Shown piece after piece: positions 1-7,466 of a stretch of DNA of 49,436 bases. The notes below the pieces were generated by a model. The model had not been told where the DNA came from. It ran no database searches and worked only from the letters and a program-made list of their open reading frames with translations. Position numbers and translations under genes: made by a program. Every line of letters begins with the position of its first letter. The stretch's first letter is position 1. The stretch is from Flavobacterium sp. (GTDB lineage Bacteria > Bacteroidota > Bacteroidia > Flavobacteriales > Flavobacteriaceae), in assembly GCA_030591585.1 (NCBI GenBank), contig JAUVAS010000010.1:1-49436 (forward strand), in the 5' to 3' direction.

Positions 1-2
1 AT

Positions 3-236
3 GGATATCATGACACTTGGAATATCATTGGGATTTCTATTGGTGACCCTACGGCAAAAATTTATATATTTGACCGCTATGGAAAGTTATTAAAACAGAT
101 CAGTCCATTGGGAGCGGGATGGGATGGGACCTATAATGGCAATCCATTACCATCGAGTGATTATTGGTTTAAAGTTGAGTATAAAGAAAACAATACACAA
201 AAAGAATTTAAAGGGCATTTTACCCTGAAAAGATAG
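3..236 (+). CDS. C-terminal end of a T9SS type B sorting-domain (gliding-type) surface protein, partial
   Basis: The frame is open from the window edge and gives about 77 residues ending GHFTLKR before a TAG stop. It contains the hallmarks of the type B (CHU_C, gliding motility-associated) C-terminal domain: an NGDGYHDTW-like entry (only GYHDTWNI is visible), then IYIFDRYGKLL, GWDGTYNG and LPSSDYWFKV. In this family the domain directs a large exported protein through the type IX secretion system to the cell surface. The functional part lies upstream of the window, so the protein's role cannot be told. It runs into a strong hairpin directly after its stop codon. Confidence 0.85.
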   Translation, partial: GYHDTWNIIGISIGDPTAKIYIFDRYGKLLKQISPLGAGWDGTYNGNPLPSSDYWFKVEYKENNTQKEFKGHFTLKR

Positions 237-271
237 AAAAAAAAGAGGATGATTAATCATCCTCTTTTTTT
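237..271. terminator. Bidirectional terminator between convergent genes
   Basis: The perfect palindrome GAGGATGATTAATCATCCTC is flanked by A-runs on the left and T-runs on the right. It would form an 8-bp or longer stem followed by a U-tract on either strand. It lies between the convergent stops at 236 and 273. Confidence 0.85.
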
Positions 272-272
272 A

Positions 273-734
273 TTACCAACTATGTCCTTTAAGTTGTAAG
301 GCTGCTTTTAAAATATCTTTTTGGCTAATCTGACCTATTAGTTTTCCTTCTTCAATAATAGGAAACCTACGTCGTTTCGATGTTAAGAATTTTTCAGCAG
401 CATCAAAAATATTCATATCGCCATTAATGGTTTCAACATTTTTTATCATGTGTTCTTCCACATTAATATTTTCCATAGGTTGATTGTAATAACGGCTTTC
501 ACTAATTTGTTTGATACAATCCCCTTCCGAAATTATACCCACTAATTCTTGTGATTCATTTACCACAGGTCCTCCAGAAATATTATGTTTTATTAATAAA
601 TCCATTACCTCTAATACCGATTGTTTCGGACTAAAAACAATTAGATTTCGTGTCATATAATCGGAAACACTAATCTGTTCCGAAGTGCTTTTTTCGGGCT
701 TTGCCCTTTTCCCCATAAAATTTTTAATTCCCAT
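273..734 (-). CDS. Tandem CBS-domain protein
   Basis: This 153-residue soluble protein consists almost only of a CBS pair. The first CBS runs from about residue 22 to 78 (VSDYMTRNLIVFSP through GGPVVNESQELVGIISEGD). The second runs from about 90 to 148 (VEEHMIKNVETI through RRFPIIEEGKLIGQISQKD). CBS pairs usually sense adenine nucleotides or related ligands and control a partner protein, but no catalytic or transport domain is fused here, so the partner is unknown. The N-terminal 20 residues are basic and probably disordered. The gene ends at a shared terminator and is divergent from the M28 peptidase gene. Confidence 0.85.
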   Translation of the reverse strand: MGIKNFMGKRAKPEKSTSEQISVSDYMTRNLIVFSPKQSVLEVMDLLIKHNISGGPVVNESQELVGIISEGDCIKQISESRYYNQPMENINVEEHMIKNVETINGDMNIFDAAEKFLTSKRRRFPIIEEGKLIGQISQKDILKAALQLKGHSW

Positions 735-758
735 AATTCTAACTATTTAACTTCCTCT

Positions 759-786
759 AAGGTAGACAAAAAACAGTATCTACCTT
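759..786. repeat. Inverted repeat in the divergent CBS/M28 promoter region
   Basis: The 8-bp arms AAGGTAGA (759-766) and TCTACCTT (779-786) are perfect and separated by 12 bases. They lie 25 bases upstream of the CBS gene start and 68 bases upstream of the M28 start. The position would suit an operator, but no cognate regulator is evident. Confidence 0.35.
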
Positions 787-853
787 TCATTTTTATAAAC
801 AATGCCTTACAATTTAATTTTAAATAGTACTTTTAAGTCTCAAAATTCAAACT

Positions 854-3211
854 ATGAAACGTTTTCAGTCCCCTTTATCTTTGCTACTAATCATTGGATT
901 AGTGTATTTTAGTTTTTACAGTTTAATGCCTCAAAGTGGAGCGCCATCTACTATTTCTGAAACCGAATTTTCTTCAGAAAGAGCCTTAATTCCTTTAAAA
1001 GAAATTACCAAAGCACCCCATTATATCGGCACAAAAGAACACGAACGTGTGCGAGAATATATACTAGAACAACTTCAGAATTTAGGAATAGAAACACAAG
1101 TACAAGAAGGGTTTGTTATGAACCCGAAATGGAAAAGCCTTGATAAGCCTAAAAACATTATAGCAAGAGTTAAAGGAACAGGTAACGGAAAAGCTTTGTT
1201 GTTATTATCACATTACGACAGTGCTTTAACGCCTTCGTTTGGAGCTAGTGATGCAGGAAGTGGAGTGGTTACAATTTTGGAAAGTGTTAGGGCTTATTTA
1301 GCAAGTGGAAAAACTCCAAAAAATGATATCATTATTTTAATTACCGATGCTGAAGAAGTAGGGTTAGATGGAGCACGCTTATTTGTAACCCAGCATCCTT
1401 GGGCAAAAGAGATTGGATTAGCGCTAAATTTTGAATCAAGAGGTAGTGGAGGGCCAAGTAATATGATTGTAGAAACCAATGGAGGAAACAAAAATTTAAT
1501 TAAAGCATTTATAGAAGCCAATGTAAAATATCCTGCTGCATCTTCATTAATGTATAGTATTTATAAAATGCTGCCTAATGATACGGATTCTACCATTTTT
1601 AGAGAAGAAGGAGATATTGATGGATATTTCTTTGCTTTTATAGATGATCATTTTGACTACCATACAGCAAACGATACGTTTGAAAACCTAGATAGAAATA
1701 CATTACAACACCAAGGAGAATACTTGTTGCCGCTGATTCATTATTTTGCCGATGCGAATTTATCTACACTTAAATCTACGGAGGATTATGTGTATATAAA
1801 CGTACCCATTTTAAAAATGATAAGTTACCCTTTTTCTTGGGTAACGCCTATGGTAATTATTGCTGTTGTTTTGTTTATAGTGCTTATTTTCTTCGGAATA
1901 TATAAAAGAAAATTTTCAGGAAAATCTATACTAAAAGGATTTGTTCCTTTTTTATTATCACTAATTGTTTGTGGATTGTTCGGGTTTTATGCTTGGAAAT
2001 TAATCATGGTAATGTACCCTCAGTATACTGAAATACAGCACGGATTCACGTATAATGGTCATACTTATATTTCGTTTTTTGTAGTGTTATCTCTAGGTAT
2101 TATCTTCGGAATTTACAGCAGATTTTCAAAAAACAACAATGTTGCTAGTTTGTTTGTTGCGCCTCTTTTCTTTTGGATACTCATCAATATCTTGGTTGCT
2201 ATTTATCTAAAAGGAGCTGCTTTTTTTATTCTTCCGGTATTCTTAGGGTTATTATCTTTATGGGTTTTAATAAGACAGGAACGGCCTAATTTATTGCTAA
2301 TGACGTTAATTGGAGCGTTAGCAATATTCTTATTTGCCCCACATATTCAGTTTTTCCCAGTAGGCTTAGGATTAAAAATGTTGGTAGGAAGCACCCTTTT
2401 TACAGCATTACTTTTTGGCTTGTTATTGCCGGTTTTTGGATTTTATAAAATGAAGAGAGTTCTTTCCATACTATTCTATTTACTAGCTATTGTATTTTTT
2501 ATAAAAGCACATTTGGCAAGTGATTTTACTTCGGAAAGACAAAAACCAAACAGTTTGGTCTATTATCAAGATGCCGATACCGGTGATGCTTATTGGGCAA
2601 CTTACGATAAGATGTTGGATGATTGGACGAAAGGTTATTTAGGAGAGAATCCTGAAGAAGCATCTAAATACATAGAAAATGCTTCAGGAAGTAAATACAG
2701 CAAAGGATATACTTATGCTATGGAAGCCCCTAAAAAAGAAATTCCATTATTTGAAGCTGTGTTAAAAAGAGATACGGTTATTAACGGAGATAAAAATGTG
2801 ACTTTCACCATCATTCCGAAGCGACATGTGAATCAGATTAGTTTGTACGCAGAAGAGGGAACTGCTTTTAAAACACTTTCATTTAATGGACAAAGGTTGC
2901 CATTAAATAATAACGAGCAAGATGCTTCCCAGAAAATAAAGAGCAAAGAATTGGTGCGGTATTATGTTTCAGATAATGATAGTTTAGAGGTTTCGTATAC
3001 AATTAGAAAAGATTACCCTGTAACTTTTACGGTGATGGAATACTCGTATGATTTATTAACTCATCCACAATTTAGTATTCATAAAAGACCTGATAATATG
3101 ATGCCCAAACCTTTTGTGGTTACAGATGCGGTAGTTATTAAGAAAGCTATTTATATTGATTCGTTAAAAAAGAAAGTAAAAGAGATAGGCTTACCAATGG
3201 ACGGTCTTTAA
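854..3211 (+). CDS. Multi-pass membrane M28 family zinc peptidase (ERMP1-like architecture)
   Basis: This 785-residue protein has an N-terminal membrane segment (about 8-25), an exported M28 peptidase domain (about 45-310), about eight further membrane helices (about 330-555) and a soluble C-terminal domain (about 570-785). The di-zinc site is intact: H120 (in LLSHYDS), D133 (in ASDAGSG), the catalytic E167 and ligand E168 (TDAEEVGLDG), E194 (NFESRG) and H270 (DYHTANDT). The layout of a luminal or periplasmic peptidase joined to many helices resembles the ERMP1/Fxna group, which is well represented in Bacteroidota. The substrate is unknown, but the activity is probably aminopeptidase. The gene is monocistronic and is convergent with a lipoprotein gene. 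Confidence 0.88.
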   Translation: MKRFQSPLSLLLIIGLVYFSFYSLMPQSGAPSTISETEFSSERALIPLKEITKAPHYIGTKEHERVREYILEQLQNLGIETQVQEGFVMNPKWKSLDKPKNIIARVKGTGNGKALLLLSHYDSALTPSFGASDAGSGVVTILESVRAYLASGKTPKNDIIILITDAEEVGLDGARLFVTQHPWAKEIGLALNFESRGSGGPSNMIVETNGGNKNLIKAFIEANVKYPAASSLMYSIYKMLPNDTDSTIFREEGDIDGYFFAFIDDHFDYHTANDTFENLDRNTLQHQGEYLLPLIHYFADANLSTLKSTEDYVYINVPILKMISYPFSWVTPMVIIAVVLFIVLIFFGIYKRKFSGKSILKGFVPFLLSLIVCGLFGFYAWKLIMVMYPQYTEIQHGFTYNGHTYISFFVVLSLGIIFGIYSRFSKNNNVASLFVAPLFFWILINILVAIYLKGAAFFILPVFLGLLSLWVLIRQERPNLLLMTLIGALAIFLFAPHIQFFPVGLGLKMLVGSTLFTALLFGLLLPVFGFYKMKRVLSILFYLLAIVFFIKAHLASDFTSERQKPNSLVYYQDADTGDAYWATYDKMLDDWTKGYLGENPEEASKYIENASGSKYSKGYTYAMEAPKKEIPLFEAVLKRDTVINGDKNVTFTIIPKRHVNQISLYAEEGTAFKTLSFNGQRLPLNNNEQDASQKIKSKELVRYYVSDNDSLEVSYTIRKDYPVTFTVMEYSYDLLTHPQFSIHKRPDNMMPKPFVVTDAVVIKKAIYIDSLKKKVKEIGLPMDGL

Positions 3212-3277
3212 TTTTTATAAAAGTAGCCTATTGTTTACTATTTATTTTATCCTGAAGTTCCACGTTATAAACAGAAT

Positions 3278-3832
3278 CTAAAAACTTTTTTTGTTTTCCA
3301 ACTCTTGTTTTTCGTTTTCGATTCGTTGAAAGTCGATAGCATCTTTCTGAAATTTTTCATTGATTTGAACAATTAAATTCTTTACAGAAAGATTCATCTC
3401 GTTTAAATTGTACTGAATTTGTATAGAATCTATTTTGGTTCTAGTTACTTCTTGCTCTAATAACTGAGCTCTTGTTTTAACCACAATAACCCTTGAGATA
3501 ATAGCTCGTGTGTTTAACGTGTCGGGAGGAGTCTTGATTAAGGAATCAATATGCGAGACCAACTGACTCGCTTTAATTTGCAATGCTTCGATATTGTTTC
3601 CGTTAATTGATTTTGCTTCAATGTCAAAATCTTCATAAGCGCCCCAATGAGAAACTTCTAATTTGGCTTCAGAAGTAAGTTCTGGAAATACAAAATGGGT
3701 ATTCCCGTACAAACTAGATGTGATTTTTTGAGTGGATAATTGGGTTTTGCTTTCTTTTGAATAATTTTTACAAGAAGTTATAGAAAAACTTACAAGCAGT
3801 ACTAATAAAATAAAAATAGTTGAATATCTCAT
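3278..3832 (-). CDS. Lipoprotein of unknown function, coiled-coil rich
   Basis: I chose the start MRYSTIF at 3832. The open frame extends to a TTG at 3856, but that codon lies inside a TAnnTTTG promoter element. The 184-residue product has a lipoprotein signal ending SITSC, so it is probably anchored in a membrane by the cysteine. The rest is polar and largely helical in character (a KTRAQLLEQEVTRTKIDSIQ-like heptad region near the middle and a Glu/Lys/Asn-rich C-terminus), suggesting coiled coil. I do not recognise the family. It is divergent from tdh. Confidence 0.65.
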   Translation of the reverse strand: MRYSTIFILLVLLVSFSITSCKNYSKESKTQLSTQKITSSLYGNTHFVFPELTSEAKLEVSHWGAYEDFDIEAKSINGNNIEALQIKASQLVSHIDSLIKTPPDTLNTRAIISRVIVVKTRAQLLEQEVTRTKIDSIQIQYNLNEMNLSVKNLIVQINEKFQKDAIDFQRIENEKQELENKKSF

Positions 3833-3853
3833 TGCTAGAAAAACTATGAAGCA

Positions 3854-3861
3854 CAAATATA
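3854..3861 (-). promoter_or_regulatory. Bacteroidota-type -7 element for the 3832 lipoprotein gene
   Basis: The minus strand reads TATATTTG, a full match to TAnnTTTG, about 22 bases upstream of the ATG at 3832. No good -33 TTTG was seen at the expected spacing. A perfect 14-bp palindrome, GAAAATTAATTTTC (3880-3893), lies just upstream, between this gene and tdh. Confidence 0.5.
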
Positions 3862-3949
3862 AGGGTTCTTACCTCAATTGAAAATTAATTTTCCTGAAAG
3901 ATAAGGCGTAAATATGCGTATCTTTAACCTTCTAAAAAAGAAAAGGTAC

Positions 3950-4888
3950 ATGAAAAAAAGAATACTTATTATTGGAGCTTCAGGACAGATTGGAACAGAA
4001 CTTACCGCTCGTTTAAGAACTCAATTCGGAAGTCATAAAGTTATTGCAACAGATATAAGAGAAGGAGACAGTGAGCTTTTAGAAGGTGGCCCTTTTGAGA
4101 TTTTAGATGCCATGGATTATAAATCGCTGGAAAATATTATTATAAGGCACGAAATAACAGATGTGTATTTATTGGCAGCAATGCTTTCTGCAACTGCAGA
4201 AAAGTTTCCAATGAGGGCGTGGAATTTAAATATGAATTCTTTATTTAATGTATTAAATCTTGCTAAAGAAAAAAAGATTAAAAAGGTATTTTGGCCTTCA
4301 AGTATTGCTGTTTTTGGCCCAACAACTCCAAGAACCAATACACCACAAAAAACAATCATGGAACCATCTACTGTTTATGGCATTAGTAAACAAGCAGGTG
4401 AACGTTGGTGTGAATATTATTTTAATAAATACGGAGTAGATGTAAGAAGTATTCGGTATCCAGGATTGATAAGTTATAAAACTTTGCCAGGAGGAGGCAC
4501 CACAGATTATGCGGTAGATATTTATCACAAAGCTTTAAAACATAATGAGTATCGTTGTTTTTTAAGTGCTAGTACTACTTTGCCAATGATGTTTATAGAT
4601 GATGCTATTAAAGCAACACTCAGTTTAATGGAAGCACCTGCAAAAGATATTACCATACGTAGTTCTTATAACCTTGCAGGATTGAGTTTTAATCCTACTG
4701 AAATTGCTGAAAGTATAAAAAAGCATATTCCAGATTTTACAATTTCTTATGATCCAGATTTTAGGCAAGAAATTGCAGATTCTTGGCCGCAAAGTATTGA
4801 TGATAGTAAAGCTCAAGAAGATTGGGGTTGGGAGAATTCTATTTCATTAGAGGAAATGACTGGTATTATGTTGGGTAATTTGAAGTAA
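3950..4888 (+). CDS. tdh: L-threonine 3-dehydrogenase, SDR (epimerase-like) type
   Basis: The enzyme oxidises L-threonine with NAD to 2-amino-3-oxobutyrate, the first step of threonine breakdown to glycine and acetyl-CoA. The 312-residue protein starts MKKRILIIGASGQIG, with the NAD-binding GxxGxxG at 9-15, SS at 117-118, and the catalytic pair Y143/K147 in STVYGISK. It also has the YPGLIS and GGGTTDYAVDIY motifs typical of the short-chain TDH group found in Flavobacterium and animals, not the zinc alcohol-dehydrogenase type of E. coli. The start at 3950 is preferred over 3914 because it matches the family N-terminus and follows AAAAGG. No kbl (2-amino-3-ketobutyrate ligase) gene is adjacent. 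Confidence 0.88.
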   Translation: MKKRILIIGASGQIGTELTARLRTQFGSHKVIATDIREGDSELLEGGPFEILDAMDYKSLENIIIRHEITDVYLLAAMLSATAEKFPMRAWNLNMNSLFNVLNLAKEKKIKKVFWPSSIAVFGPTTPRTNTPQKTIMEPSTVYGISKQAGERWCEYYFNKYGVDVRSIRYPGLISYKTLPGGGTTDYAVDIYHKALKHNEYRCFLSASTTLPMMFIDDAIKATLSLMEAPAKDITIRSSYNLAGLSFNPTEIAESIKKHIPDFTISYDPDFRQEIADSWPQSIDDSKAQEDWGWENSISLEEMTGIMLGNLK

Positions 4889-4961
4889 GCTTAGAGTTTA
4901 GAGGGTATATAGGATTTTCCCTTTTCGGAAGAACTCAATATTGGATTAGAAAATAAGTAAC

Positions 4962-7283
4962 ATGAATAAAAACCTATCTTTTTTTATCATATTCTTTTTT
5001 GTGTTTTTAGCACAACCATTAATAGCACAAAATAAAAAACCAAAAGTAGCTGTAGTTTTAAGTGGTGGTGGCGCAAAAGGAATCGCTCATATTCCACTTT
5101 TGCAAACATTAGATTCTTTAGGTATTATCCCAGATTTAATTATTGGGACTAGTATGGGTAGTGTAGTGGGGGGTTTTTATGCCATGGGCTATTCTGGAGA
5201 TAGCATTGCGACCATTACAAAAACTGTAAATTGGGATGAACTTTTAGGAGGAAAAACTTCTTTAAATGATGTAAGTATAGAGGAGAAAAGTGAATTTGGA
5301 AAATATTTAATAGATCTTGATTTAATTAATGGAAAACCTAAAACAACTTCTTCATTACTAAATGACCAATATCTTAGAGAATTTTTATCTATATATACCT
5401 ATCCTGTTTATAATGTTCATGATTTTGATAGCTTACCAATACCTTATAGAGCTATGACAACAGATATTGTAAATGGCAAAGAAATACTTTTGGATGAAGG
5501 TAGCTTAAGTATGGCAATGCGAGCTAGTATGTCTGTCCCTAGTGTTTTTAAACCAGTTTCCTATAAAGATGTTTTATTAGTGGATGGAGGAATTCTTAAT
5601 AATTTTCCGGTAGATGTTGCTAAACACATGGGAGCAGATATTATTATTGGAAGTGATGTTGGTGGAGGTATGAAACCTAAAGAAGAATTAGGAGGAATTA
5701 CACGCATTTTAATTCAAACAGCAATGTTAACCAGTAATATTAAAAACCCTGCAAATAGAGAGCTTTGTGATATTTTAATAGATCACCTTCCAAATTTAAC
5801 ATACTCTACTGGAGATTTTGGGAAAAGCAACGAAATCTATGAAGAAGGTAAAATAGGAACTTTACTAAAAATGGATGAATTGGTTGCATTGGCTGAAAAG
5901 CTTAAAAATTACCAACAAAAAGAGCCAAAACTACCATTAATTAATAAAGAATTTATTTTAGATACAATTGTATTTAAAGGCATTAGTAAAGAACATTTAG
6001 ATCTTGTTAAATCAAGAGCAGATATTCACCCTCATAAAAGCTATCATATTAAAGATTTAATTGATGGTGCTAATAGAGCAATGGGGACAACTCTTTTTAA
6101 TCAAATTATAGCAAAACCGATTAAAGAAAATGATAAATTAGGAATAGAATTAACAGGCTACGAAAAGTCCAAACATCAAGTAAAAGCATCTCTTCATTTT
6201 GATACGTATAGGAGTATAGGATTAATATTGAATTATACTGGGCGAAATATTATTGGAAAATCTTCTAGGCTACTAATTACAGCAGATATTGCTGTCCAAC
6301 CTAGATTTAGAATTCAATATCAAAAACATTTAGGTCTAAAAAAATCTTGGTGGTGGCGATCTGAAACACTTGGTGAGTATTTAGAGCAAAAAATATTTAT
6401 AAATGGAGAATTTGCCGACGAAATGGATTTTCGGTATTTTCAATTTGATAACCAGATAAATAAAAACATAAATTCACTTACTAGCTATGTGGGACTTAGT
6501 TTTGAATATGAAAACACGTATATAACTCCAAGAATAGATCCAGATATTAATGAGAATATAATATTACTTAAAAAGTATAATTTCAACAATTTTGAAGTAA
6601 ACGCCCATTATGTATTCAATAACTTGAATACGGTATTCTATGCTGAAAAAGGACTGTTTTTTAAGGCAAAAATTGGAAGGTCTTTAATTCATGATGTTAA
6701 TGTTGAGTTCTCTGACGAAGATCAAACCAAAATTAAAGGAGCTACTAATGGTTTTACTAAATTGAGTTTAGAATTTGAAAAGAGAGCTCCTATTAATAAG
6801 AAAATTACAGGGATACTTTTAGCAACGACTGGATTTATTTTTGAAGATAATTTAAAATCAAATGATGTTTCTTTTTCAGAATATGGGTTTGCTGCAAAAT
6901 ATTTTTTAGGAGGAAATTTATTGCATCCTAGAGGAGGTAGCCATACTTTTCCTGGTTTGCATGAAGACGAATTAATAGTGAATCAATTTATGAAAGTAAA
7001 CTTAGGCGTACAGTTTAACCCAATTAATAATATCTATTTAACGCCACATTTTAATTATGCTTCGGTAGGCTTTGAGGATTTTGATGAATATATAAAAGAT
7101 GTCTTTTCTCCAAAGGGTAGTTGGTCCGAACAGTTTGAAACTAGCAGTTTGTTTTCTTTAGGAACAACCTTTTCTTATCATTCTTATTTAGGTCCTGTAA
7201 ACTTTGATGTTTCTTGGGTAAATGACATTAATAAAGTGAGAGTGTTTTTTAGTATTGGATTACAGTTAAACGTGTCTAATTAG
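4962..7283 (+). CDS. Patatin-like phospholipase fused to an outer-membrane beta-barrel
   Basis: This 773-residue protein has a signal peptide (about 1-22, ending PLIAQ) and a patatin domain (about 27-320). Its oxyanion loop is SGGGAKG, the nucleophile is S64 in GTSMGS and the catalytic Asp is D208 in DGGILNNFPV. A short POTRA-like segment (about 328-390) follows, then a C-terminal region of alternating hydrophobic strands (about 395-773) ending in an aromatic strand (VRVFFSIGLQLNVSN), as in Omp85/surface-antigen barrels. Patatins with a complete Ser-Asp dyad hydrolyse acyl esters of phospholipids. The barrel suggests the enzyme is held at the outer membrane, as in PlpD-type (type Vd) proteins. 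The lipid substrate and the side of the membrane are unknown. Confidence 0.88.
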   Translation: MNKNLSFFIIFFFVFLAQPLIAQNKKPKVAVVLSGGGAKGIAHIPLLQTLDSLGIIPDLIIGTSMGSVVGGFYAMGYSGDSIATITKTVNWDELLGGKTSLNDVSIEEKSEFGKYLIDLDLINGKPKTTSSLLNDQYLREFLSIYTYPVYNVHDFDSLPIPYRAMTTDIVNGKEILLDEGSLSMAMRASMSVPSVFKPVSYKDVLLVDGGILNNFPVDVAKHMGADIIIGSDVGGGMKPKEELGGITRILIQTAMLTSNIKNPANRELCDILIDHLPNLTYSTGDFGKSNEIYEEGKIGTLLKMDELVALAEKLKNYQQKEPKLPLINKEFILDTIVFKGISKEHLDLVKSRADIHPHKSYHIKDLIDGANRAMGTTLFNQIIAKPIKENDKLGIELTGYEKSKHQVKASLHFDTYRSIGLILNYTGRNIIGKSSRLLITADIAVQPRFRIQYQKHLGLKKSWWWRSETLGEYLEQKIFINGEFADEMDFRYFQFDNQINKNINSLTSYVGLSFEYENTYITPRIDPDINENIILLKKYNFNNFEVNAHYVFNNLNTVFYAEKGLFFKAKIGRSLIHDVNVEFSDEDQTKIKGATNGFTKLSLEFEKRAPINKKITGILLATTGFIFEDNLKSNDVSFSEYGFAAKYFLGGNLLHPRGGSHTFPGLHEDELIVNQFMKVNLGVQFNPINNIYLTPHFNYASVGFEDFDEYIKDVFSPKGSWSEQFETSSLFSLGTTFSYHSYLGPVNFDVSWVNDINKVRVFFSIGLQLNVSN

Positions 7284-7303
7284 TTAGCATGTGGGCAATA
7301 AAG

Positions 7304-7375
7304 TAGCCTCGACAAGAATCGAACTTGCATCTAAAGTTTAGGAAACTTCCATTCTATCCATTGAACTACGAGGCC
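7304..7375 (-). tRNA. tRNA-Arg, anticodon CCU
   Basis: A full cloverleaf can be folded on the minus strand. The acceptor stem is GGCCTCG with CGAGGCT; the D stem is GTTC/GAAT; the anticodon stem is GAAGT/ACTTT around the loop TTCCTAA (anticodon CCT); a four-base variable region follows; the T stem is GCAAG/CTTGT around TTCGATT. The discriminator base is A and CCA is not encoded. It reads AGG codons. It lies downstream of, and in the same direction as, the T9SS operon but beyond that operon's terminator. Confidence 0.93.
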
Positions 7376-7413
7376 TAATGCAAAGAATTAAAATAAGACT
7401 ATTTTATAAAATC

Positions 7414-7447
7414 AAAAAGCCCTTATTATTAATAACAAGGGCTTTTT
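7414..7447 (-). terminator. Rho-independent terminator after the PorE-like gene
   Basis: The arms AAAAAGCCCTT and AAGGGCTTTTT form an 11-bp perfect stem, with a further TTATT/AATAA pairing inside. A T-run follows on the minus strand. It sits 20 bases past the stop at 7467 and would separate the operon from the tRNA gene. Confidence 0.8.
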
Positions 7448-7466
7448 GTAATTAGTAATGTTTTAA

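Noticed and set aside
4117-4816. Open frames opposite tdh on the minus strand
   Set aside because: They overlap a well-supported tdh gene, have no recognisable domains and show the composition of antisense shadows. The same holds for the antisense frames inside the T9SS, SUF, RND and Asp-box genes.
7304-7375. tRNA-Arg gene as an integration site for a mobile element
   Set aside because: No integrase, direct repeat of the tRNA 3' end or foreign-looking block is next to it.
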